DNA from: Martinezella dioscoreae
GTDB taxonomy: Bacteria; Pseudomonadota; Alphaproteobacteria; Rhizobiales; Rhizobiaceae
Direction of reading: 5' to 3'
Length of the DNA: 64,000 nt
Assembly: GCF_009176305.1 (NCBI RefSeq)
Contig: NZ_BLAJ01000002.1
Location: forward strand, 124,001 to 188,000
The notes beneath the pieces were generated by a model that saw only the letters and a list, made by a program, of their open reading frames with translations, did not search any database and had not been told where the DNA came from. The position numbers and the translations under genes are program-made. Shown here piece by piece: positions 25,391 to 33,447 of the stretch (the first letter of the stretch is position 1; every line of letters starts with the position of its first letter).

Positions 25391-26377
25391 CTATGAGGCG
25401 GCGCTGCTCTTGTCCTCGGCCGGTTTTCGTTGCGGCGCGATTACAGATCGCCGCCGCGGCATGTCGCCAAAGAGGCCGCCGGGACGCACCAGCAGGATGA
25501 TGCAGAGCATGACGCCGATCGCTACGATCTGCAGCGATGCCGCACGAGCCTGCTGTTCCGGCGAAAAGAGGATGCTCGTCAGCGCACCGGAACCAGCCCA
25601 GATAGCCCAGACCAGAACGCTGCCGACGATAGCACCCTTGTTGCTGCCAGAGCCGCCGACGATCAGCATGACCCAGACCTGAAAGGTCAGGATCGGAAGA
25701 TAATTGTCCGGCGCGATAAAGCCGATGAAATGCGCCTGTATGGCGCCGGCCAGTCCCATGATCGCACCGCCGACGGCAAAGGCCTGTACGCGATAGAAGC
25801 GAGCGCTCTTGCCGAGAGAAATGGCGGCGCGTTCGTCCTCACGCAACGCCTTGAGAACACGTCCCCAGGGGCTTTTCGCCAGATGCTCCAGCGCAAAATA
25901 AACGATCAGCAATGCGACGACCACGATGCCGAGATTGGCCAAATTGAAAAGAAGCGGCGTTTCGGCGAGGCTGGAAAATGGGCGCGGAATAAAGCCGATG
26001 CCAAAGGGGCCACCGGTCAGTTTCTGCGCATTCAGCGCCACGAGCTGGACGACGACGGCCACGCCGAAGGTGGTGATCGCCAGATAATCGGATTTCAGCC
26101 GGAGCGTCGCCGCGCCGATGATGGCGGCGGCAAGACCGGCGACAATCATCGCGCCGAGCCAGCCGATGAGGATCGGCAGATCGAACCCGCCGAACCGCCC
26201 GGCCGTATCCGGCGTCGTCAGCAGGGCCGAGGTATAGGCGCCGATCGCAACGAAGCCGGCGAGCCCGACATTGAAGAGACCGGTCAGGCCCCATTGCAGG
26301 TTCAGGCCGAGGGTGATGAAGGAGAAGATCAACGCTGTGGTCAGGAAGAAAGCGCCGTAGCCAATAATGTCCATCAT
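25391..26377 (-). CDS. branched-chain-type ABC transporter permease (LivM-like)
   Basis: About 328 residues, roughly eight membrane helices. Family wording: LIFSFITLGLNLQWGLTGLFNVG at the start, LKSDYLAITTFGVAVV and the ATPase-facing loop WGRVLKALREDERAAISLGK. Inner-membrane channel half of a Liv/Hut/urea-type importer. Its ATGATG start overlaps the stop of the LivH gene. Fourth of four minus-strand genes (livG, livF, livH, livM order), all overlapping by ATGA. Confidence 0.92.
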   Translation of the reverse strand: MMDIIGYGAFFLTTALIFSFITLGLNLQWGLTGLFNVGLAGFVAIGAYTSALLTTPDTAGRFGGFDLPILIGWLGAMIVAGLAAAIIGAATLRLKSDYLAITTFGVAVVVQLVALNAQKLTGGPFGIGFIPRPFSSLAETPLLFNLANLGIVVVALLIVYFALEHLAKSPWGRVLKALREDERAAISLGKSARFYRVQAFAVGGAIMGLAGAIQAHFIGFIAPDNYLPILTFQVWVMLIVGGSGSNKGAIVGSVLVWAIWAGSGALTSILFSPEQQARAASLQIVAIGVMLCIILLVRPGGLFGDMPRRRSVIAPQRKPAEDKSSAAS

Positions 26378-27282
26378 CGCTCTCTCACTCCGAAAAGGCC
26401 GATCGGCCGGATGAACAGCACCGCCATCAGGATGATGAAGGAAATGGCGGCACGCCATTCCGCACCGATAAGCTGAACCGCGGCCGCTTCGGCAAGGCCG
26501 ATAATCAGGCCACCCAAAACCGCGCCCGGAACGCTCCCGATACCGCCGAGAATGGCGGCGGCAAACATCGGCAGAAGCATGTCAAAGCCCATCAGCGGCC
26601 GGATCTGCACGAGAATGCCGATCATGACGCCGGCGACACAGGCCAGTCCGCCGCCGATCAGCCAGGTGACGCGCACGACCTTGGCGACATCGATGCCGAC
26701 GACCCGGGCAAGCGCCGGATTTTGGCTCAGCGCCTGCATGGAGCGCCCTGTCTGCGTCCTCGTCATCAGCATATGAACGCCGAAGACCAAAAGCGCCGTC
26801 ACAATCAAAAGGGCGATCTGATCGGGCGTGATGCGGATGCCGAAACCGATGGGCATGGCGATTTGGATGGCGCGGCTGAAATAGGCCGGGCGCGACGTGA
26901 AGAGAAATTCGAGCAGGCTGCGCAGTGCCATGGAGGCCCCGAAGCTCGCCATGACGACGATGATCGACTGGCCTTTGGCCCTTAGCCTGGCAAACAGCAC
27001 CTTGTCGAGCGCGAGTGCAAGGGCGCCGGTAAAGCCCATCGCCAGGATCACCGCCACGATCAGCGGCCAGCCGAAGGAAAGCGGGCCGATGGGAGCGACC
27101 TTGCCGAAGATTGCGCTGATGGCACTGACGACAGCAAGTGTTGCATAGGTGCCCCAGGCCATGAAATCGCCGTGGGCGAAGTTCGAGAAACGCAGGATTG
27201 AATAGGTGAGCGTCACACCTATCGCGCCAAGGCCGATCATCGAGCCTGTGAGCAAGCCATCGATGATGAATTGCAGGTTCAT
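26374..27282 (-). CDS. branched-chain-type ABC transporter permease (LivH-like)
   Basis: 302 residues, eight or so membrane helices; begins MNLQFIIDGLLTGSMIGLGA with the conserved YSILRFSNFAHGDFMAWGTY and the loop RTQTGRSMQALSQNPALARVVGID typical of LivH. A GGGGAGGTG site stands before ATG 27282, which makes the longer upstream frame unlikely. Partner of the LivM protein; ATGA overlaps on both sides. Confidence 0.93.
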   Translation of the reverse strand: MNLQFIIDGLLTGSMIGLGAIGVTLTYSILRFSNFAHGDFMAWGTYATLAVVSAISAIFGKVAPIGPLSFGWPLIVAVILAMGFTGALALALDKVLFARLRAKGQSIIVVMASFGASMALRSLLEFLFTSRPAYFSRAIQIAMPIGFGIRITPDQIALLIVTALLVFGVHMLMTRTQTGRSMQALSQNPALARVVGIDVAKVVRVTWLIGGGLACVAGVMIGILVQIRPLMGFDMLLPMFAAAILGGIGSVPGAVLGGLIIGLAEAAAVQLIGAEWRAAISFIILMAVLFIRPIGLFGVRER

Positions 27283-28028
27283 GCCGCACCTCCCCTTGCC
27301 GAAGTCGCGGGTCGCTGCCCGAGATAGAGTTCGGCTACGACAGGATCGCTCCAAAGCTCCGATGCAACGCCTTCATGCCTGTCTTTGCCCTCGACGAGAA
27401 CATAGGCACGATCGCCAATCGCAAGCGCCGCCTTGGCATTCTGCTCGACCAGGAGAATGGTGACGCCGGATTTGCGGATTTCGCTCAGCATGTCGAAGAC
27501 CATCGAGACGAACTTCGGCGAGAGGCCCGCCGAGGGCTCATCGAGCACAAGAAGCTTCGGGTGAACGATAAGAGCGCGCGCGACGGCCAGCATCTGCCGC
27601 TGCCCTCCCGAGAGATTGCCGGCCGCGATGCGGCGATGACGGGCGAGATCCGGAAAGGTCGCATACATTTCTTCGATGCGAACGGGCACCTCCTTCGGCT
27701 TCAAAATTCCGCCGGCGACCTTCAGATTGTCTTCGACGGACATCAGCGGAAAGACATTCTCCGTCTGTGGCACGAAGGCAAGGCCGAGCCGCACCATCGT
27801 GTGCGCGGGCGTACTTGTTATATTCCTGCCGCCCAGTTCCACGGTGCCGCTTTCGACCGGAACGAGACCGGCAATCGCCTTGATGAAGCTCGATTTGCCG
27901 GCGCCATTGGGGCCGAGCACGACGACGATTTCCTTCTCCTTCACCGTAATCGAGGCGCCGCGCACGATCGGAACACCCGGCTCATAACCGGCAACGAGAT
28001 TGCGAACACTCAAGACCGGTTCGCTCAT
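27279..28028 (-). CDS. branched-chain-type ABC transporter ATP-binding protein (LivF-like)
   Basis: 249 residues. Walker A GPNGAGKSS, Q-loop region FVPQTENVFPLMSVEDNL, signature LSGGQRQ, Walker B with Glu LLVLDEPSAGLSP and H-loop LLVEQNAKAAL (the Liv family has Gln/Asn-type wording here). The short C-terminus fits LivF. Start at ATG 28028, one ATGA overlap with the LivG gene upstream. Provides energy with LivG for the two permeases. Confidence 0.94.
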   Translation of the reverse strand: MSEPVLSVRNLVAGYEPGVPIVRGASITVKEKEIVVVLGPNGAGKSSFIKAIAGLVPVESGTVELGGRNITSTPAHTMVRLGLAFVPQTENVFPLMSVEDNLKVAGGILKPKEVPVRIEEMYATFPDLARHRRIAAGNLSGGQRQMLAVARALIVHPKLLVLDEPSAGLSPKFVSMVFDMLSEIRKSGVTILLVEQNAKAALAIGDRAYVLVEGKDRHEGVASELWSDPVVAELYLGQRPATSARGGAA

Positions 28029-28822
28029 GCCGCGCCTCCCAGATAGGCCTCGATGACGCGCGGATCGCGGGCGACCTCTTCCGGTGTGCCCTCGCAAAGA
28101 AGCTGTCCACTTGCCATCACAAGCACCCGGTGACACAGGCGGGTGACCATATCGATATTGTGTTCAATCAGAAGAAAGGTGACGCCGCGCTGGTTGATAT
28201 CGCGGATACGGTCGATGATCGTCTCCAGAAGAGTAGCGTTGACGCCGGCGGCAGGCTCATCGAGCAGGATGAGGGCAGGATCGGCCATCATGACGCGGGC
28301 AAGCTCCAGAAGCTTGCGTTGACCGCCCGACAGAATGCGCGCCGGTTCATGCGCCAGACGCGTCAGGTGAACTAGGTCAAGCAACTCCATCGCTTTTGCA
28401 TGGGCCGCCTTCTCCTCAGCGGCGACCTTCCATGGCCGCAGGAAATTCGACAACAAGCGCTCTCCTGTCTGACGTTGGGCGGCCAGCATCACGTTGTCGA
28501 GAAGCGTCAGATTGGGAAACGGCCGCGGGATCTGGAATGTGCGTCCAAGTCCGCGTGCGATCCGTCGATGGGCAGCCTCGCCTGCGACTGCGGTGCCATT
28601 CAAGACGATTTCGCCGCTGCTCGGCGCGACGCTACCGGCCAGAAGGTCAAACATCGTCGTCTTGCCGGCGCCGTTCGGACCGATCAAGCCGAGGATTTCG
28701 CCCTGGCGCACATGGAAGGAAACGTCGTTGACGGCGACGAGGCCGCCGAAACGCCGCACCACGTTTCTGGCCGTCAGAACAGGCCGGGCTTCCTCCCCAT
28801 GCCGTTCAGTTGTCGTACTCAT
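28025..28822 (-). CDS. branched-chain-type ABC transporter ATP-binding protein (LivG-like)
   Basis: 265 residues. Walker A GPNGAGKTTMFDLLAG, LGRTFQIPRPFPNLTLLDNV, signature LSGGQRK, Walker B with Glu LILLDEPAAGVN and H-loop LLIEHNIDMV, plus the LivG-typical C-terminal EVARDPRVIEAYLG. GAGGGATCTC precedes ATG 28822. First gene of the minus-strand unit and divergent from the GntR gene at 28945, whose 122-bp intergenic region carries palindromes. The solute-binding protein for this system is most likely the one at 32057 in the divergent unit. Confidence 0.94.
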   Translation of the reverse strand: MSTTTERHGEEARPVLTARNVVRRFGGLVAVNDVSFHVRQGEILGLIGPNGAGKTTMFDLLAGSVAPSSGEIVLNGTAVAGEAAHRRIARGLGRTFQIPRPFPNLTLLDNVMLAAQRQTGERLLSNFLRPWKVAAEEKAAHAKAMELLDLVHLTRLAHEPARILSGGQRKLLELARVMMADPALILLDEPAAGVNATLLETIIDRIRDINQRGVTFLLIEHNIDMVTRLCHRVLVMASGQLLCEGTPEEVARDPRVIEAYLGGAA

Positions 28823-28860
28823 GAGATCCCTCTGGCCGGAAAACGATCATTGCCGTTTCC

Positions 28861-28907
28861 CTGATTATTTGATTTGTGATCACACTTGCATTGATCACGC
28901 TAATCAG
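28861..28907. promoter_or_regulatory. palindromic operator region between livG and gntR
   Basis: A perfect 10-bp palindrome TGTGATCACA (28875-28884) is followed 15 bp on by TTGATCAC (28891-28898), and the two are framed by the inverted repeat CTGATTA (28861-28867) and TAATCAG (28901-28907). The block lies between two divergent starts and suits dimer binding by the adjacent GntR/FCD protein, controlling both units. Confidence 0.6.
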
Positions 28908-28944
28908 CTTTAATCCTCTTCGCAAGCCGAAAAAGGGATTTCGA

Positions 28945-29679
28945 ATGCAAAAGGCCACCGCCGACAAGAGCGATCCGATTGCCGCACAGCTTGCGCCAGT
29001 GGGGCGAGAAACCGTTCAGGACCGGGTCTATCTGGAGCTGCGCCGCGCGCTGATCGGCGGGCTTTTCGAGCCGAGCCAGGTGCTGACGATCCGCGGTCTT
29101 GCCGACGCGCTGATGACCAGCACCATGCCGGTGCGCGAGGCGCTAGGTCGGCTCATTACCGAAAAGGCATTGGAAGCCCTTCCCAATCGATCCGTTCGCG
29201 TGCCGCCGATCACGCTGGAGCGCATGGACGATCTTCTGCGCGCTCGCATCCTGATCGAGGGCGAGGCGATCGCGCTTGCCGCAACCCGCATGACGCCGCG
29301 GCAGATTACGACCATCGAGAGCATGCTCGGCGAATGGGACGAGATGCGCGCACTGAAGCACAAGAAGGATGTCGACCGCGAGGTGACGCTGAACCAGGCC
29401 TTTCACTTTGAGATCTATCGCGCCTGCGGTTCCGCCGTGCTGATCCCGATGATCGAAAGCCTTTGGTTGCAATCCGGCCCCTGTATCCGCGTCGCGATTT
29501 ATGCCTTCTCGGACGCCGGCGAGGTCGATACCGCCCATTATCACCGTACGATCGTCAAGGCGATCGCCGCGCAGGACGCCAGGGAAGCGCGCGATGCGCT
29601 GGTGGCGGACATCAGCCGGCCGTTCACCTTCCTGCGCAGCAAACTGGAAGCCGAAGCCAAAAGGGGCCAATCCGCATGA
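28945..29679 (+). CDS. GntR-family regulator of the FadR/FCD type
   Basis: 244 residues. Winged helix in the first 75 residues (DRVYLELRRALIGGLFEPSQ; LTIRGLADALMTSTMPVREALG), then an all-helical FCD ligand domain (LLRARILIEGEAIALAATRM; NQAFHFEIYRACGS; HYHRTIVKAIAAQDAREARDAL) with the His/Asp/Asn positions that usually bind metal and carboxylates. AAAAGGGA precedes ATG 28945. First gene of a plus-strand unit that it overlaps by ATGA, so it probably controls both this unit and the divergent livGFHM genes. Confidence 0.92.
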   Translation: MQKATADKSDPIAAQLAPVGRETVQDRVYLELRRALIGGLFEPSQVLTIRGLADALMTSTMPVREALGRLITEKALEALPNRSVRVPPITLERMDDLLRARILIEGEAIALAATRMTPRQITTIESMLGEWDEMRALKHKKDVDREVTLNQAFHFEIYRACGSAVLIPMIESLWLQSGPCIRVAIYAFSDAGEVDTAHYHRTIVKAIAAQDAREARDALVADISRPFTFLRSKLEAEAKRGQSA

Positions 29680-30164
29680 GCCAACGCGCCATCAAGATCT
29701 CCGAACCCAACTCCGGCCTCAGTGTCTTGGCACCTCTGCTGGAAGCCAAGGCGCCCGACAATGCCGCCTTTCTCTGGACCTATCTTGGCGAAGCCCGCGT
29801 GGTTGGTGGCATTCATGCCATGTGGACCGGACCGGAAATCTCGTGCCCAATCCCGCCGGCGCATCTGAAGGGTGCTTCCTATGCGAACGCCCTGCCCGCC
29901 GAGAACGCGACACTGACGCCGCAGCCAGGCGATATTGTGCTCAGCTATGTGCCGCCGCGTATGTGGGGCGGCAATCCAGATGCGATCTTCGATATCGGTC
30001 TGTTCTACGGTCAGGGCGCTCGCCTGCTCTTCCCGATCGGCTGGCTTGCCGGCAGCGTCGTCGCGCAAGTGCGCCCTGAAGAACGCGAACACTTCGCGGC
30101 GGCCTGCGGCGTCATCCGCCGCAACGGCGCCTGCGAGGTCACGTTCGAACGCGCGGAGATCTGA
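29676..30164 (+). CDS. DUF3830-like (cyclophilin-fold) protein
   Basis: 162 residues. The pattern of a short acidic N-terminus, PLLEAKAPDNAAFLWTYL, WTGPEISCPIP, LTPQPGDIVLSYVPP and GLFYGQGARLLFPIGWLAGSVVAQV resembles the DUF3830 family, believed to have a cyclophilin-like barrel and often encoded beside amidohydrolases or transporters. No signal peptide. ATGA overlap with the regulator upstream and one base to the next gene. The biochemical role is unknown; position implies a part in degrading the compound imported by the Liv-type system. Confidence 0.6.
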   Translation: MSQRAIKISEPNSGLSVLAPLLEAKAPDNAAFLWTYLGEARVVGGIHAMWTGPEISCPIPPAHLKGASYANALPAENATLTPQPGDIVLSYVPPRMWGGNPDAIFDIGLFYGQGARLLFPIGWLAGSVVAQVRPEEREHFAAACGVIRRNGACEVTFERAEI

Positions 30165-30165
30165 G

Positions 30166-30519
30166 ATGGCGGCTGAAAGCGACGACAGTTTCGAGCTCTT
30201 CGACCTTAGAGTGGAAGCGGTCATTCCCGAGGGCAAGCCGATCTATTGCGGCGCCAAGCCGGGCGACTATTTCGAACTCAAGGGCGAGATGCTGTCCCTC
30301 CCTGCGGGCCAAGGCTTTTCGATCTACTCCATATCGGCCGTCCTGCCGCTGCTGGCGGCCAAGCAGCGACCAACCCACAAAAACGACTGGATGACCTCGG
30401 ACGCGGAAATCGCCTGCCCCGACCCCAACTGCGCGAGCCGGCTACGGATCGTCAGAACGGGCAAACGGCGGTTCAGCCATGCCGAAACAACGGCCGTGCC
30501 GTTGCCCGAAGGAGAATGA
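30166..30519 (+). CDS. small conserved protein, TIGR04076-like
   Basis: 117 residues: FDLRVEAVIPEGKPIYCGAK, then PGDYFELKGEMLSLP and a C-terminal AEIACPDPNCASRLRIVR. This order (a GDxF-E strand, a middle hydrophobic YSISAVLPLL, then a CPDP motif) recalls the TIGR04076 family of short proteins with no known function. The two Cys of CPDPNC could bind metal. It starts one base after the previous stop and is part of the gntR unit. Confidence 0.55.
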   Translation: MAAESDDSFELFDLRVEAVIPEGKPIYCGAKPGDYFELKGEMLSLPAGQGFSIYSISAVLPLLAAKQRPTHKNDWMTSDAEIACPDPNCASRLRIVRTGKRRFSHAETTAVPLPEGE

Positions 30520-30524
30520 ATTGC

Positions 30525-31580
30525 ATGACCGCCAAGACTTTTGAGCTCAGCCCCGGATACGAGATCTCCCGCGTCATCCGCGGCGGCTGGCAGCTTGCCG
30601 GCGGGCACGGCGAAATCGATCGCGCCCAGGCCGTGACCGACCTGATCGCTGCTTTCGACGTCGGCATCCGCACCTATGATTGCGCTGATATCTATACGGG
30701 CGTCGAGGAGCTGATAGGCGAGGCGCACGAACGGCTTCGCAACGAGCGCGGCACGGAAGCCTCAAGCGCGATGAAGGTCCACACGAAGCTGGTTCCCGAT
30801 CTGGCAAAGCTCGCAACCATCAGCCGCGACTATATTCGCGGCATCGTCGACAAATCGCTGCGCAAACTGAAGACCGAACAGCTTGACCTGGTACAGTTTC
30901 ACTGGTGGGACTACTCACTGCCCGGCTATCTCGAAGCCCTGAGCTGGCTGGACGAGATGCGCCGCGAAGGCAAGGTGCGTAATGTCGGCACGACCAATTT
31001 CGATACGCCTCATATTACCGAGATTCTGAAAGCCGGCATTCCACTCGTCAGCCAGCAATTGCAATATTCCGTTCTCGATCAGCGGCCATCGCGTAGCCTC
31101 GCCAAGCTGGCGGCGGAGAACGACGTGAAGTTCCTCTGCTACGGCTCAGTGGCCGGCGGCTTCCTGAGCGACAAATGGCTAGGGGAGCCGGAACCGGAAA
31201 TGCCGCTCGAGAACCGCTCTCTGGTCAAATACAAGCTGATCATCGATGACTTTGGCGGCTGGGAGCTGTTTCAATCACTGCTCGGCACGCTGAAAGCCAT
31301 CGGTGATCGTCATGGCGTCGATATCGCCACGATCGCCAGCGCCTGGGTGTTGGAGCAGCCGCAGGTGGCCGCTGTCATCGTCGGCGCCCGCAATCAGGCG
31401 CATGCGCTCGCCAATGCCACGATCATGGACATTGCACTTTCGGACGACGACCGCCGCCAGATCACCGGCATCATCGCCCAAAGCCCCGGACTTGAAGGCG
31501 ACGTCTATACGCTGGAGCGCGACCGCACCGGCAGGCACGGCTCGATCATGCATTACAACCTCAATGCGGGGAAGGTATGA
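30525..31580 (+). CDS. aldo/keto reductase, second copy
   Basis: 351 residues. Catalytic Asp52 and Tyr57 (TYDCADIYTG), Lys88 (VHTKLV) and His in VQFHWWD are all present; C-terminal ASAWVLEQPQVAAVIVGARN binds NADPH. The sequence is of the AKR branch close to pyridoxal or galactose-type dehydrogenases (GWQLAGGHG). ATG 30525 is preferred over 30516 because AAGGAGA is then 10 bases upstream. The third enzyme-like gene of the gntR unit, coupled to the next by ATGA. Confidence 0.9.
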   Translation: MTAKTFELSPGYEISRVIRGGWQLAGGHGEIDRAQAVTDLIAAFDVGIRTYDCADIYTGVEELIGEAHERLRNERGTEASSAMKVHTKLVPDLAKLATISRDYIRGIVDKSLRKLKTEQLDLVQFHWWDYSLPGYLEALSWLDEMRREGKVRNVGTTNFDTPHITEILKAGIPLVSQQLQYSVLDQRPSRSLAKLAAENDVKFLCYGSVAGGFLSDKWLGEPEPEMPLENRSLVKYKLIIDDFGGWELFQSLLGTLKAIGDRHGVDIATIASAWVLEQPQVAAVIVGARNQAHALANATIMDIALSDDDRRQITGIIAQSPGLEGDVYTLERDRTGRHGSIMHYNLNAGKV

Positions 31581-32005
31581 GCCAGCAATCGCTTCTCTTC
31601 CGCAAAGCCAGCGCCGAAGTCATCGATTTCCATCGCTTCTTCGAAGCCTGGTACGATGCCGCCACTGCCGATCATACCGATTTCGGCCGCTGCGAGCGCA
31701 CTTTCGGCCAAGCGTTCCATATGATCCCGCCGACCGGCCGTATCTTCGACCGCGCTGAAACCATCGAGCTCATCCGGGCAAACCGGGCGACGTTTCAGGG
31801 CAATTTCACCGTCGAGATTTCGGATATCCGCGCGCGCTGCGAAACTACGGATACGATCGTCCTGACTTATGTCGAAGCGCAGACGCGGGCTGGCAAATAT
31901 AGCCGGCGTCAGGCGAGCGCCCTTTTCACTGCAAGTTCATCGGCACCCAACGGCGTCGAATGGCAGCATCTGCATGAAACCTGGCTGCAGATGCCGGAGA
32001 CCTGA
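31577..32005 (+). CDS. NTF2/SnoaL-like (DUF4440-type) protein
   Basis: 142 residues with the NTF2-fold order: an N-terminal helix DFHRFFEAWYDAATA, FGQAFHMIPPTGRIFDRAETIELIRANR, then strands ending in WQHLHETWLQMP. Proteins of this fold act as small isomerases, dehydratases or ligand carriers; active residues cannot be assigned. ATGA overlap with the aldo/keto reductase; 51 bp before the binding-protein gene. Confidence 0.62.
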   Translation: MSQQSLLFRKASAEVIDFHRFFEAWYDAATADHTDFGRCERTFGQAFHMIPPTGRIFDRAETIELIRANRATFQGNFTVEISDIRARCETTDTIVLTYVEAQTRAGKYSRRQASALFTASSSAPNGVEWQHLHETWLQMPET

Positions 32006-32056
32006 CAGGTTCTAAAAACAGAAATGAAAATCGTTGACCGAACAAGGGGAACAAAG

Positions 32057-33313
32057 ATGAAGAAGACGATATTTCAAATCACCACGGCTCTCGCCCTTCT
32101 GACTGCAGCCGGGGCCGCCAATGCCGCAGACTGCAAAGTCACGGTCGGCCTCGTGATGGAACTGACCGGCCCGGCCGGCGAATATGGCCAGGCGGGCGCG
32201 AAGTCCGTCGAGATGGCCTTTCGCGATATCAACGCCGCCGGTGGCGCCCATGGTTGCGATCTGGTGACGGATACGCGCGACAGCCAGAGCCAGGGCAATG
32301 TCGCAGTGGATGCTGCAACCCAGCTGGTGCAGGTCAAGAAGGTACCGGCCATTATCGGCGGCATTATTTCTTCGGTGACGATCCCGATCCTGACGTCGGT
32401 CACCGCACCCGCGAAGGTCGTGCAGGTATCGCCCGCTGCCTCCTCGCCAACGCTGACGGCGCTCGGCCGCGACGGCAAGACCAACGGCATCTTCTTCCGC
32501 ACCATCACCTCGGATTCGCTGCAGGGCATTGCAGCCGCCAAATATGCGATCGACAAGGGGTTCAAGAAGCTCGCGATCATCCACGTCAACAATGATTTCG
32601 GCGTCAACATGGTCGCCGAATTCTCGAAAGCCTATAAGGCGCTCGGCGGCACGATCGTTTCGACGACGCCCTACAACGAAAAGCAGTCCAGCTATGCTTC
32701 CGAAGTCACCGCCGGCATGGGCGGCAATCCGGATGGCCTCTACCTCGTCAGTACGCCGGTTGATGGTGCGACGATTGCCCGTACATGGATCTCGCAAGGC
32801 GGCCCGCAGAAGTTCCTGCTCAATGATGGCATGAACAGCCCGGACTTTATCGATTCCGTCGGCGCCGACTATCTAAAGGACGCCTACGGCACCTCCTCGG
32901 GCACGACGCCGACGCCCTCGACCGACTATTTCAACAAGAACTACAAGGATTTCTCGGGGATCGAACCGACCAATCCGGCTGCTGACCGCGCCTATGACGC
33001 CGGCGCGATCGTCGGTCTCGCGCTGGCTATCGCCGGCGACGACACATCCAAGCTCAAGGATGACATCTATAAAGTCGTCGATCCCAAGGGCACGCCGATC
33101 TATGCCGGTAAGGAAGAGTTCGCCAAGGCGCTCGGTCTCATCAAGGAAGGCAAGCCGATCCGTTACGAAGGCGTCATCGGCCCGGTCTCCTTCGATCAAT
33201 ATGGCGACATCACCGGCCCCTTCCGACTCTGGAAGATCGCCGACGGTAAGGTCGTCACCGACGGCGAGCTGAAGATGGAAGACGTTTCAGCCCTGAAGGA
33301 TAAGATCAAGTAG
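32057..33313 (+). CDS. branched-chain-type ABC transporter substrate-binding protein (LivK-like)
   Basis: 418 residues. Signal peptide FQITTALALLTAAGAANAAD, then a type-I periplasmic-binding fold: VGLVMELTGPAGEYGQAGAKSV, DSQSQGNVAVDAATQL, the ligand-site AAASSPTL-like VSPAASSPTL, FRTITSDSLQG and FGVNMVAEFSKAY. AAGGGG precedes ATG 32057. It must be the receptor for the LivGFHM proteins encoded in the opposite direction at 25391-28822. The ligand need not be leucine; this family also takes up amides, urea and aromatic acids. Confidence 0.93.
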   Translation: MKKTIFQITTALALLTAAGAANAADCKVTVGLVMELTGPAGEYGQAGAKSVEMAFRDINAAGGAHGCDLVTDTRDSQSQGNVAVDAATQLVQVKKVPAIIGGIISSVTIPILTSVTAPAKVVQVSPAASSPTLTALGRDGKTNGIFFRTITSDSLQGIAAAKYAIDKGFKKLAIIHVNNDFGVNMVAEFSKAYKALGGTIVSTTPYNEKQSSYASEVTAGMGGNPDGLYLVSTPVDGATIARTWISQGGPQKFLLNDGMNSPDFIDSVGADYLKDAYGTSSGTTPTPSTDYFNKNYKDFSGIEPTNPAADRAYDAGAIVGLALAIAGDDTSKLKDDIYKVVDPKGTPIYAGKEEFAKALGLIKEGKPIRYEGVIGPVSFDQYGDITGPFRLWKIADGKVVTDGELKMEDVSALKDKIK

Positions 33314-33335
33314 GCAACACTCTATTTTGCAAAAA

Positions 33336-33366
33336 GGCGAGGCGCTCCCATTGGGGTGCCTCGCTT
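33336..33366 (+). terminator. hairpin terminator after the LivK-like gene
   Basis: GCGAGGC (33337-33343) pairs with GCCTCGC (33358-33364), extended inside by CTCCC/GGGG pairing, then TTGAAAT. It lies 24 bp after the binding-protein stop and separates it from the oxidase gene at 33448. Confidence 0.65.
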
Positions 33367-33447
33367 GAAATCATCCTGGTGCAATCCTTTCAGCGGCTGA
33401 TCTATGGTGACAGCTATCTGGCGTAGTTATTGAGAGACCCTCCGCTG

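Noticed and set aside
25347..25393. TAGCCTA ... TAGGCTA inverted repeat between convergent permease genes
   Set aside because: Only 7 bp, a 33-base loop and no T-run; too weak to call a terminator.
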